Source: Thermoplasmata archaeon (lineage in GTDB: Archaea; Thermoplasmatota; Thermoplasmata; Methanomassiliicoccales; Methanomethylophilaceae). Taken from it: a DNA stretch of 64,000 nt. Positions 52,212 to 60,237 of this stretch are shown one piece after another (positions within the stretch are counted from its first letter, which is position 1; each line of letters starts with the position of its first letter). The stretch covers positions 1-64,000 of the forward strand of contig SUSV01000004.1 of assembly GCA_015063245.1 (NCBI GenBank). Reading direction: 5' to 3'. A model generated the notes under the pieces. It was not told where the DNA came from, searched no databases, and saw nothing but the letters and a program-made list of their open reading frames with translations. The translations under genes and the position numbers were made by a program.

Positions 52212-52760
52212 TCAAGGAAGAAGTCCTGCGCTTCTGAGCTCGTCGGCGAGGTTGTCGACTGCCCTTCCGGCCTCTTCGAGCTTCTTAGCACCAGCGATGA
52301 CGATCTTTCCGGATCCGAACAGGAGGATTACGACCTTGGGATCGTTGATCCTGTAGACCAGACCGGGGAACTGCTCAGGCTCGTACTCGACCTTCTCAAG
52401 ACCGAGGGTGATCGCGGTTGTGTTGAGGTTGACCTCGGAACCGAGATCCGCAGATGAGACCATGTTCTGAATCTCAGTCTTGGGGTTGTCATACACATCC
52501 TGTCCGATCGCTTTGAGGTCGGAGAGGACTTTCTTGACTGAGGCTTCGAGCATCTTGAGGTCGGTAGAACCGGTGAAGACGGCCTTACCTGACCTGAAGA
52601 GGAGAACTGAGGTCTTGGGATCCTTTACCCTGTACACAAGTCCGGGGAATGTGTGGGGGTCGTATTTGGAATCGTTAAGACCCTCCATGATCTTGTTAAG
52701 ATCGAATCCGTCGGAAAGCTGTGTTGATGCTACGATGTTCTGTACGTGAAGGTCCCACAT
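52212..52760 (-). CDS. tbp: TATA-box-binding protein
   Basis: The 182-residue protein shows the two pseudo-repeats of TBP: VQNIVASTQL ... FPGLVYRVKDPKTSVLLFRSGKAVFTG and a second VSSADLGSEVNL ... FPGLVYRINDPKVVILLFGSGKIVIAG (each listed by its key words only). It binds TATA boxes and recruits TFB and RNA polymerase. It lacks an acidic C-terminal tail. Its own promoter holds a TATA box centred 26 nt before the ATG. Confidence 0.97.
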   Translation of the reverse strand: MWDLHVQNIVASTQLSDGFDLNKIMEGLNDSKYDPHTFPGLVYRVKDPKTSVLLFRSGKAVFTGSTDLKMLEASVKKVLSDLKAIGQDVYDNPKTEIQNMVSSADLGSEVNLNTTAITLGLEKVEYEPEQFPGLVYRINDPKVVILLFGSGKIVIAGAKKLEEAGRAVDNLADELRSAGLLP

Positions 52761-52781
52761 ACGACAGGGGATTTATAATCA

Positions 52782-52790
52782 GTATATAAA
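52782..52790 (-). promoter_or_regulatory. TATA box of tbp
   Basis: The minus strand reads TTTATATAC. The distance of 26 nt to the ATG predicts a leaderless tbp mRNA. Confidence 0.6.
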
Positions 52791-52848
52791 CTCTATTTCT
52801 GATTCGTAGAAAATAATGCACAAATTAGTCCGAAAGCACTTACTAACT

Positions 52849-54510
52849 TCATCTGCGGGGCTTGCCGTAGGGCTTCTTTCCGAAAGCAGGCTTCTTCTTG
52901 GGCCTCCTCTCGTAGCCGTCATCCTCGAATATGGAGCCGAACGTCTCCATGTCGCCCCTGTCCTCAAAATGCTCCCTCACATAATCCAATACATCCTCAT
53001 CGGTGCAGACCTTCTTCAGCCACTTCACCGAAGGGATCTCCGGGCTGCCCTCCATGGCGAAGTAGAGCTTGGCGGCATCCATGTCAGCGCCTATGTCGTG
53101 GAGAGCATAGATCATCTTCTTGCTGTGATAGAACTCGTCCGCGGACCTCGCGATGAGCTCATCCCTGCAGAACTCCATGCCCTTGTCGTAATGGTCCTTC
53201 AGCCAGTCGATCTCCTTGCCTACGCTCTGCTTTCCGAGCTCCTTCCCGACCTCGATGATCCTGTCCCTGCTGTCGCCGCAGTACTGGTCGAGATAGTAGT
53301 TGTCGTCGAGACCCGCCTGGTAGACGATGATAAGATTCGCGAGGTCGCCGTTCTTCAGATAGATCCCTGCCAGGGTCTTCCTGACGTCGTTCCTGAACAT
53401 CTTCTTCTGGAGCTCGTCCATGGCCTCCGGCGAACCCGCCTTGGCGGCATTCATCATGACGGACATGAATTCCTCCTTCTTGTACTCCAGGTTCTTGGCC
53501 TTGAGGAACATCCCGAATGGGGTGTCCTGTATCTTGAACTCACCCCGTCTGGTGATGATGAGGTCCTTGTACTGAGGATACTTGGATCTGAGCCATTCCT
53601 CGTTCCTGCCGTCTGCCCTTGCGGACAGATATTCGCTGAAGAATGCGGCCTCGGGCACCTTCTTGGCGTGATGCTTTAGCTCCGAGACTGCCCTTGCGTC
53701 GCCGTTCATGGCGCGTGTGAACATAACATAGATGGATTGCTTGAGTCTGATGGCGTCCTCGATCCTGGTGAGATGCCTCTCTGCGGATTCGGAATCCTTC
53801 TTCCTCTTGAGGAGCTCCAATCCCTTGATGACCTTCTTCTCGTCGTCAGGGTATCTCGAGGCGAACTCGTCGATTATCTGATCATTCCCTTCGATCTCCT
53901 CCATGCATATCCTGCGGTAGATCGCATGGGTCCTGCCTTCATCGAATGCCTTGTCGAATGCAGCACGGGGGTAGGTCCTGCTGATCGTCATGCAGAGGTA
54001 GTCGAACTCTGTGAGCGCATCCTCGGAGCAGTTCGGAGCGATATCCGCCCTCATTGCGGCGAAGCCGTCCTTTCCGACCTCCCTCAGGATGCGTATCGCG
54101 TTGTTCTCGCACCCTTCGCTCATCATCACCGATCCGTGAAGGAACATGATCATAGCCAGGTTATTCTTCCCGTTGACCTGGCAGTCTATCCCTCTGTAGA
54201 GGAGCCTTGACGCATCCTGCGGCAGCAGGAGCTTCCTCTGCTCGGTATCCTCCTGCACTGCCGGCCTCTCCTCCCTGCGCGGCCTATCGTCACGGCGGGG
54301 CCTGTCATCCCTGCGAGGCCTGTCTCCGTAAGGCTTCCTCGCTCCGTCCCTCTTGGGCCCGTTTGATCTGGATCCCCTGTTCCTGTCTCCGAAGCTCCCT
54401 CTCGGCCTGCTGTCTGGACGGCGTGGCCTGCTGCCATCGTTCTTCCTGTCGCCGCCCTTCCTGCTGTCTTTCTTGGATGACGGTCTGCGTCCAGTGTTGT
54501 CATAAGCCAT
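52849..54510 (-). CDS. Arginine-rich, TPR/helical-repeat protein, possibly RNA-associated
   Basis: The 553-residue protein has an N-terminal disordered region (residues 1-90) with repeated RPRRDD and RGS/GDR words, the style of RGG-type RNA-binding tails, then a long alpha-helical region (about 95-520) that looks like helical repeats, and a basic tail KKPAFGKKPYGKPRR. I do not recognise the family. The charge pattern suggests binding to RNA or the ribosome. A TATA box lies near 54541-54556. Confidence 0.72.
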   Translation of the reverse strand: MAYDNTGRRPSSKKDSRKGGDRKNDGSRPRRPDSRPRGSFGDRNRGSRSNGPKRDGARKPYGDRPRRDDRPRRDDRPRREERPAVQEDTEQRKLLLPQDASRLLYRGIDCQVNGKNNLAMIMFLHGSVMMSEGCENNAIRILREVGKDGFAAMRADIAPNCSEDALTEFDYLCMTISRTYPRAAFDKAFDEGRTHAIYRRICMEEIEGNDQIIDEFASRYPDDEKKVIKGLELLKRKKDSESAERHLTRIEDAIRLKQSIYVMFTRAMNGDARAVSELKHHAKKVPEAAFFSEYLSARADGRNEEWLRSKYPQYKDLIITRRGEFKIQDTPFGMFLKAKNLEYKKEEFMSVMMNAAKAGSPEAMDELQKKMFRNDVRKTLAGIYLKNGDLANLIIVYQAGLDDNYYLDQYCGDSRDRIIEVGKELGKQSVGKEIDWLKDHYDKGMEFCRDELIARSADEFYHSKKMIYALHDIGADMDAAKLYFAMEGSPEIPSVKWLKKVCTDEDVLDYVREHFEDRGDMETFGSIFEDDGYERRPKKKPAFGKKPYGKPRR

Positions 54511-54625
54511 GATAGGGACCTCTGACGAGCCTATCGCTGTTTAGTATATATTTACGCTGGCACGGAGGAGCTGAACGCTGGATGCGATGGCAGATTATAT
54601 ACGCTTGAAAGAACGTCCCGCAATC

Positions 54626-55117
54626 ATGGGTCTTTTCTCAAAGAAGAAGGAAGAAGTCTCGCTGCCCTCGGGCGGTAACGAGCTCTACACCGACAGAAGA
54701 TACAATACATATTGGCTTCTCGGCCTCAGCCCTTTCGAGGATTACACGGACGAGGATTTCCAGAAGAGCATGGATTCCGAGATCAGGAAGCTATCCCGCG
54801 TCCTCAAGACACAGCCTATCGAGATGGTCAGGGTCAAGACCCAGAAGAAACTTGACAAGCTCCAGGACATCTATGGGAAGAAGGACATCATAGAGAAGGA
54901 AAGGGATGATGCCATCATGATGTTCAACGAGGATATGCTCAGGAGCAACAACGAGCTCAGCAGGGACATCGATAAGATCAACTCCGCCATCTCCAGGACC
55001 GGATGGAGGGGCGATGGGATCAACCTCCTGAAGGTGGACGGCCTTCCGCAGTGCGATAGCTGCGGATACATCAACCGCAGGGACAAGAAATGCATCAACT
55101 GCGGCAAGAAGCTCTGA
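54626..55117 (+). CDS. Coiled-coil protein with C-terminal zinc ribbon
   Basis: The 163-residue protein has an MGLFSKKKEE start, a long helical and coiled-coil middle (about 40-130) and a C-terminal zinc ribbon (CDSCGYINRR ... CINCGKKL). The start at 54626 is 30 nt from a TATA box (GATTATATACG). It is convergent with, and adjacent to, the TPR gene. Function unknown. Confidence 0.75.
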   Translation: MGLFSKKKEEVSLPSGGNELYTDRRYNTYWLLGLSPFEDYTDEDFQKSMDSEIRKLSRVLKTQPIEMVRVKTQKKLDKLQDIYGKKDIIEKERDDAIMMFNEDMLRSNNELSRDIDKINSAISRTGWRGDGINLLKVDGLPQCDSCGYINRRDKKCINCGKKL

Positions 55118-55747
55118 TCACGGTCTGAGGAATCCGAATCTGGATTTCTTCACGTTGCCGTTCTTATCGAACTTCTTCTCGAGGAGACGATCGTAGTTCT
55201 CCTTTATCTTGGCGTCCCCGGGCTTGAGCTTCATCAGGATCTCCAGCTCCTGTTTCGCCTTCTCATAATCCTTCAGATCGTTTAGCAGCAGAGCGGCGTA
55301 GTTCTGATGGTACTCATATCTGCCAGGCTCCATCCCTATGGCCTTCTCGTAGCATTCGCCGGACCTCTTGAAATCCAGAATCTGATTCCTGAGGAATCTC
55401 CCGTATGCATTGTAGACCTCTGCGGACGGATTGACCTCGATGAGCTTTTGGAACTTCTCATCGGTGTCCCTGTTGTACTTCTTGTACTTGGAGGTCACCG
55501 TGACACGCGCCAGGAGCGCATCCGTGTACCCCGGGTCGATATCCAGTATGATGTCGAGCTGCATCAGACCGTATTCGAAATCATCTAGTCCGTATATGAT
55601 GTGGTTCGCAAGCTGAAGCCTCACCTTTAGATTATGGGGATCGGCCTTGAGATAATCTTCAAGGGTGTTCACAGCTCCTTGGAAATTCCCACTGTCGAAT
55701 TGCCTCTTGGCCTTGGATACGGCCTCGTACTCAGGATCGCTCGTCAT
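55118..55747 (-). CDS. TPR-repeat protein
   Basis: The 209-residue protein consists of four or five tetratricopeptide-like repeats, seen as spaced A/L/Y pairs (AKRQFDSGNFQGAVNTLEDYL, then YEKAIGMEPGRYEYHQNYA, then LLNDLKDYEKAKQELEILM). It probably scaffolds a complex. The C-terminus is basic (GNVKKSRFGFLRP). It is one of several small housekeeping-type genes here. Confidence 0.78.
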   Translation of the reverse strand: MTSDPEYEAVSKAKRQFDSGNFQGAVNTLEDYLKADPHNLKVRLQLANHIIYGLDDFEYGLMQLDIILDIDPGYTDALLARVTVTSKYKKYNRDTDEKFQKLIEVNPSAEVYNAYGRFLRNQILDFKRSGECYEKAIGMEPGRYEYHQNYAALLLNDLKDYEKAKQELEILMKLKPGDAKIKENYDRLLEKKFDKNGNVKKSRFGFLRP

Positions 55748-55795
55748 CAGACTTCGTATACCCTAGTCTGTAATAATCATTATCTGTAGAAATCC

Positions 55796-55814
55796 AGCCT
55801 GCCGGCCGCAGGCT
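55796..55814 (-). terminator. Terminator of the flavoprotein gene
   Basis: AGCCTGC / GCAGGCT stem with a CGGCC loop; on the minus strand it follows AAAATCA after the stop at 55836. Confidence 0.5.
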
Positions 55815-55835
55815 TGATTTTCCAGAACTCGGCCC

Positions 55836-56408
55836 TCATACAGTGGGGGTGTTGCGCATTCTCAGACCCATCTGTTTGGCTTCGTGCAGCACATCCTGAT
55901 TCTTTTCCACAGGCTCTTCGCCCATCTGATCACAGTATGTGATTACATCCATGATCTCGAATCCGAACTTCCTCAGGGTATTAGCAAGTCCTTCTGCCAC
56001 TTCCTTGAGTCTGGTCTCGGGATAGTAGCTGGTGACGATGAGTAATGCTTTCTTTCCTGGTTTCAGGACAGAATTCATATCATTGTCGAGGAAACTGAAC
56101 ATCCTGTCTTCGAGAAGCTTGTACAATGCACATGGTCCATCAAAATAGATAGGGGTTGAGAATACGACACAATCCGCGTCGGCGATGTCCTCGAGGACTT
56201 TCGCCATATCGTCATTGATAACACATTTACCGGAAGTTTTACACGCCATGTTACGGCGGCAGTCCTGAATGGATCTGAACTTCGACAATCTGTAAAGTGT
56301 GATGAAGTTCGTGGATAAGCCCATAGCTCCATCTAAGAATGCATCAGTGATGCGCGATGATGACCCATTGGATTTGGGACTACAGGCAACAGCCACTATT
56401 TTTCCCAT
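55836..56408 (-). CDS. NADPH-dependent FMN reductase-like (iron-sulphur flavoprotein type)
   Basis: The 190-residue protein has a flavodoxin-like N-terminus (VACSPKSNGSSSRIT) with the FMN phosphate loop, the cysteine stretch DCRRNMACKTSGKCV with a following NDDM, and SYYPETR for flavin edge contacts. It resembles methanogen iron-sulphur flavoproteins, which reduce quinone-like or oxygen species. A TATA box (56431-56444) is 29 nt upstream, implying a leaderless mRNA. Confidence 0.83.
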   Translation of the reverse strand: MGKIVAVACSPKSNGSSSRITDAFLDGAMGLSTNFITLYRLSKFRSIQDCRRNMACKTSGKCVINDDMAKVLEDIADADCVVFSTPIYFDGPCALYKLLEDRMFSFLDNDMNSVLKPGKKALLIVTSYYPETRLKEVAEGLANTLRKFGFEIMDVITYCDQMGEEPVEKNQDVLHEAKQMGLRMRNTPTV

Positions 56409-56659
56409 AAGTTAACATCATTGATTCATTATAAAAATCCTTAGTTGGTTACGTCCATTATTTATTGATTACTCAATATACGACGATTGTTGAACAAAAA
56501 AGTCTGATATAAAACAAATAGTCTTGATATTTTGACTATTTGGACTGCTAAAAAAAAAGTTGTTAAATGGCCGCTATTCGCTTTCAGCTGAAATAACGTC
56601 AATTAACGAGGGCGTTTATCCTTATATTCTCTCCAGTCGTTACCGCATTAGGTGAACAG

Positions 56660-56994
56660 ATGGCGTATTGCAGAAAATGCGGCGTACAAATCGATGATGA
56701 ATCGGTTTATGTCCAAATTGCGGCGTTCAACAGCAACCGATAAGATATGAAAGCAACAAAAACGATGACAGCGGGAGCATCGGATGGTTCATCCTCGGAT
56801 TCTTTTTCCCTCTTATCGGTTTCATCCTTTGGCTCGTTTGGATGAAGGATAAACCAAAATGCTCCAAGATGGCTGGACTGGGTGCGCTGACCCCCATCAT
56901 ATTGTTCGCCGTGCTATTCGTACTTATAATCGTTCTGGCTTTATTATCCCCTGCCGACCCCGATCCCACAGAGATCATCAACATGATAATCTGA
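56660..56994 (+). pseudogene. Frameshifted zinc-ribbon membrane protein gene
   Basis: Translation begins at the ATG at 56660 (ribosome site AGGTGAACAG) as MAYCRKCGVQIDDES and then runs off frame. From about 56707 a shifted frame continues with LCPNCGVQQQPIRYES and one hydrophobic helix followed by a basic region and a second helix to TGA at 56992. Together the two parts give a complete zinc ribbon (CxxC ... CxxC) with two membrane helices. A loss or gain of one base between 56699 and 56707 explains it. It may be a real pseudogene or a sequencing error. Confidence 0.6.
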
Positions 56995-57082
56995 AACTTC
57001 ATACCGGATCGAGAGATCCAGATTATTCCTTTTGAATCGAGGCCTGTGGGCGCTGAATCATAGAAAGAAGGAATGTGCACAC

Positions 57083-57634
57083 TCACTTCTTAGGTGCACG
57101 AATGGACTGCGCCTCGTACCCGTCCGCAGGCGGAATGATGTGGAGGTGGGTGTAGAACGGATCCTCGTACTTGGAACCCATGTAACTGTCGATATCGGTG
57201 TTCATGTTGTTCAGTACGCGGATAAGGGTGTTCCTCATCTGGAGGATATCTTCTCTGGGGATATCGCGGAAGTAGCTGTTGTTAAGATCGGTGATACCGT
57301 TCATGACCTTGGCAGCGAGCTCATGCCCCTCCTCTGTGAGGTAGATGGAATACTTCTTGCTGGACTCCGACTTACGATCGTCGTAGATCAGGCCCTTCTC
57401 CCTCAGAACCTTGACAACACGGTTGGTGTTGGCCGTATCGAGATCCAGGAAACGTGAAAGACTGACAAGGGTCTGACCGTCCTTCAGATGCAATGCGATA
57501 AGGTAGACTGCGTGAGCACTGGTTAGTCCATATTCTGAGACTATCTCGGTCATATTCTTACGCATGACGAGACTCATCCTGTCGAAGAATGCGGGCAAGA
57601 AAGAGTTCCAGTAAACGTCTTCCTTCTCTGGCAT
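57083..57634 (-). CDS. MarR-family transcription regulator
   Basis: The 183-residue protein has a MarR winged helix: LTSAHAVYLIAL near residue 37, recognition helix region LSRFLDLDTANTNRVVKVLREKGLI near 60-85, and wing YLTEEG. It lies downstream of mttC in the same direction. A TATA-like CTATTTAAAC (57658-57668) 29 nt upstream gives it its own promoter. Regulation of the mttBC or permease operon is plausible from position; the GAGTACTCA palindromes at 60194 and 63168 would be candidate sites. The start is the ATG at 57634; the longer frame runs through the terminator. Confidence 0.85.
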   Translation of the reverse strand: MPEKEDVYWNSFLPAFFDRMSLVMRKNMTEIVSEYGLTSAHAVYLIALHLKDGQTLVSLSRFLDLDTANTNRVVKVLREKGLIYDDRKSESSKKYSIYLTEEGHELAAKVMNGITDLNNSYFRDIPREDILQMRNTLIRVLNNMNTDIDSYMGSKYEDPFYTHLHIIPPADGYEAQSIRAPKK

Positions 57635-57699
57635 GCTTGGGGTTAATAATTCTTCGTTTAAATAGGTTGGTTTCTGCCCGTACATAATAGAGGCGGGTA

Positions 57700-57777
57700 T
57701 CAAGGGGATCACTTCCGAGTAAAGAAGGAGAAACCGGGGGGCCCCGCAGCTGGCACTGCGGGGGTGATCCCCTTTGA
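57700..57777 (-). terminator. Nested hairpins after mttC
   Basis: An inner stem CCCCGCAG / CTGCGGGG (57742-57763) sits inside an outer inverted repeat TCAAGGGGATCAC / GTGATCCCCTTTGA (57700-57712 with 57764-57777, one base out of register). On the minus strand it begins 9 nt after the mttC stop. It is a likely terminator or 3' protective element. Confidence 0.6.
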
Positions 57778-57785
57778 TTTTGATC

Positions 57786-58448
57786 TCAGGCGTCTGAGAA
57801 TGCAGCTGTGAACTTGACAACTGCGTCGTTTGCGCTCTCGGAGTAGATGTCTGCTCCGATCTCGTCTGCCCACTGCTGGGTGACGGGTGCTCCTCCGACG
57901 TTGGTCTTGACTTTGCCCTTGAGGCCTTCCTTGACCATCATCTCTTCCAGGGTCTTCTGTCCGACCATGGTGGAGGTCATGAGTGCAGATGTTCCGCAGG
58001 CGACTGCGTTGTTGTCCTTGCATGCCTGGACGATTGTTGCGAGAGGAACGTCCCTTCCGATGTTGAAGACGTTGAATCCTGCAACCTTGAGCATGATGGC
58101 AACGATGTCCTTTCCGATGGAGTGGATGTCTCCCTCGATTGAACAGATGACAAGGTTTCCGAGTCCCTCTCCGACGGATCCGCCGCGCTTCTCGATCTCA
58201 GGAACGATGATGTCCATTCCTGCGGTCATTGCGTTTGCTGCAGCCATCATGTGGGGAAGGAAGATCTTCTTCTGGTCGAAGAGCTTTCCGACCTCTGTGA
58301 TTCCTGCGGAGTAACCCTCCTGGATGACCTTGACGAGGTCGATGTTTGCGTCAGCAACTGCCTCCTGGGCGATTGCCTTTGCGTCAGGGACCTTGTATGC
58401 CATAACTGCTGCTTTTGCTCTTGCACAAATATCTTCTACTGTAGCCAT
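57786..58448 (-). CDS. mttC: Trimethylamine corrinoid protein
   Basis: The 220-residue protein has the B12-binding motif DIHSIG at residues 107-112 (D-x-H-x-x-G; the histidine is the lower cobalt ligand), preceded by a helical cap domain and followed by a Rossmann-like domain (TNVGGAP near 190). It carries the methyl group taken from trimethylamine to a methylcobamide:CoM methyltransferase. It starts 5 nt after the mttB stop, so the two are coupled. Family length is normal (about 215-220). Confidence 0.95.
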   Translation of the reverse strand: MATVEDICARAKAAVMAYKVPDAKAIAQEAVADANIDLVKVIQEGYSAGITEVGKLFDQKKIFLPHMMAAANAMTAGMDIIVPEIEKRGGSVGEGLGNLVICSIEGDIHSIGKDIVAIMLKVAGFNVFNIGRDVPLATIVQACKDNNAVACGTSALMTSTMVGQKTLEEMMVKEGLKGKVKTNVGGAPVTQQWADEIGADIYSESANDAVVKFTAAFSDA

Positions 58449-58453
58449 TTAAA

Positions 58454-59953
58454 TCACTCCATTCCTTTTCTCTTTCTGAAAGCGGCGTCTGCCTGTTTTA
58501 CAACGTCTTCCATTGCTGCAAGACGGTCTGCCTGGATGGGCAGTACAACGTGGTTTGCCATGATGTCGACGACCATATCGTGGGCCCTCTCGACACAGGA
58601 TTTGGATCCGTTGGCCATCCACTCTCCGAGCATTGTCCTGTCGAAGAGAGTGGGGTTGGATGCGGATTCGAAGTTGTTCATTGTGGTCTCGTGTGCAAGG
58701 AAATCATTTCCGACTCCGATCTCCTTGATTGCGTCGACTGCGAGGGTCTCGTCTGTGACGGGTGCTCCCTCCATTGCCTTGTAGTTCATTGCGATGATGT
58801 CGTTGTCGATGCAAACCTGCTCCATTGAGAAGGTCTGTCCGAGCTCGAGCATTCCAGATCCGTAGATGAGGTTGACGCCGGCCATTGCGGGGAGGAGTCC
58901 AGTGATGGTCTTCTCGTGTGCTGCCTGGGAGTCAGGGATCTTGGCGTCGGTCTACATACCGGCTGTGAAGACGGGCAGTCCGTAGTACTGTCCGAGCTTA
59001 GCGACGGCTGCGGAGATGACAGCGAGTTCAGGGGATCCGACAGGTGCGGTTCCGTTCCTGAGGTCGAATGTTGTTGTGGAACTTCCGTAGAGGACACGTG
59101 CTCCGGGTGCTGCAAGCTGGGAGAGAACGAGTCCGGAGAGGATCTCGGCGTTGTGTGTGACGAGTGTTCCGGTGAGGTGGATAGGTGAGGATCCTCCTGC
59201 CATTGCCATTGAGAGGACGTTGACGGGGATTCCGAGCCTTGCTCCCTTCATGATGACCTGAGCTGCGTTGTGTGAGAGCTCGAGGGGTGAGGTGGGGCAG
59301 ACGAGCATCGACATGATGGGCCTGTTGCGTGCCATCTCTTCGTCTCCGCCGTAGTATGCCTTGAGCATCTCCCAGTAGAACTCGACGTTCTCTGCGACGG
59401 GGTCGATGTGGTGGAAGTGCTTGGATGTGTTCTTGATTGATGTGATCATCTCGTGGACATCCTCAGCTCCGACTCCTGCCCAGTTCCTTGCGGAGACTGC
59501 GAGGGAGTAGACTGCGAGGTTGGGGAGAGCATCGACGATCTTTGCTGTGTTGGCGAGGTCCTCTTCGTTGGAGTCCCTTGTCTTGTACTTGTTGTCTCCG
59601 AGGTAGTCGCACATCTGGATTCCGGTACCGAAGTTGGTGTAGTAGACGGGTCCGTTGTGTGTCATGGGGACTGTGTGCTCATCGTCACGTCCGTAAAGGT
59701 AGAACATCTTGGGTGTGCTTGCGAGTGCCTTGTTGACGAGCCATGTGGGGATCTTGACCATCTTTGTCTCGAAGTTGACCTCACAGCCTGCGTCTGCGAA
59801 TACCTTGAGACCCTCTTCGTCGGAAACCTGGACACCGTAGTTTGCCAGAACATCCCTTGTTGCGTAATCGATCTCGCGGATGTCGTCGTCGCTGAAAAGC
59901 TCGACTGTGATTCCGGCCTGTTTGTTCCTGCCGGGGTAGTGCTTGCTTACCAT
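58454..59953 (-). CDS. mttB: Trimethylamine methyltransferase containing pyrrolysine
   Basis: The gene encodes 499 residues if the in-frame TAG at 58952-58954 is read as pyrrolysine at position 334, which is the known position in MttB. The two halves (residues 1-333 ending [11 protein letters not shown], and 335-499 starting TDAKIPD) join without a gap in homology. Family features include the N-terminal [12 protein letters not shown], the central YGSSTTTFD, and a C-terminal [10 protein letters not shown]. It demethylates trimethylamine and methylates the cobalt of MttC. The start at 59953 has a GGAGG ribosome site. Stop is TGA. Confidence 0.96.
58952..58954 (-). other. mttB: In-frame amber codon read as pyrrolysine
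   Basis: TAG on the minus strand, codon 334 of mttB. Reading continues 165 codons in the same frame to a TGA, and the following protein is clearly MttB. Neighbouring genes end in TGA or TAA, which is expected where amber is translated. Confidence 0.95.
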
Positions 59954-59973
59954 TTTTCATTCCTCCAATTTGA

Positions 59974-60053
59974 GCCGTCTTTGCAACGGCCTTCGACTAC
60001 GGGAAAGCTTCCCGTTTCGTCTGATATTGAGATGTCACCATTAGTATATAAAT
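59974..60053 (-). promoter_or_regulatory. mttBC promoter and structured leader
   Basis: A TATA box TATATACTAA (60044-60053) is followed by an apparent 65-nt leader with two hairpins: CGGGAAAGC-type stem (60000-60014) and GCCGT / ACGGC (59974-59990). The GGAGG ribosome site follows at about 59962-59966. This structured leader is unusual in a window where most leading genes look leaderless. Confidence 0.55.
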
Positions 60054-60193
60054 TCATTGACACGTCATCATAATAGTTGTATAGTGCAACAAAATGATTG
60101 TCGGCGACAACATTATTGATTGACTATATCAATATAATATATGGACGAGTACAACATATTTTAACCATGAGGTCATTAACGACCATTAATATG

Positions 60194-60201
60194 GAGTACT
60201 C
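60194..60201 (+). promoter_or_regulatory. GAGTACTC palindrome in the chlI promoter
   Basis: The perfect palindrome GAGTACTC, followed by A, lies directly after a TATA-like TTAATATG (60186-60193). The same 9-bp word GAGTACTCA stands in the same place in the permease promoter at 63168. A repressor bound here would block transcription start. Confidence 0.45.
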
Positions 60202-60237
60202 ATCCATCCAACGATGGATGCATACCCGGAGGTTCAA

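Noticed and set aside
54240..54340. Short tandem repeat resembling a CRISPR-like or satellite array
   Set aside because: The repetition encodes the RPRRDD words of the arginine-rich protein; unit length and spacing do not fit a CRISPR array. No CRISPR array was seen anywhere in the window.
58454..58885. Separate 143-codon gene downstream of the amber codon in mttB
   Set aside because: The frame continues unbroken from the TAG and completes MttB; treating it as a separate gene would split one protein.
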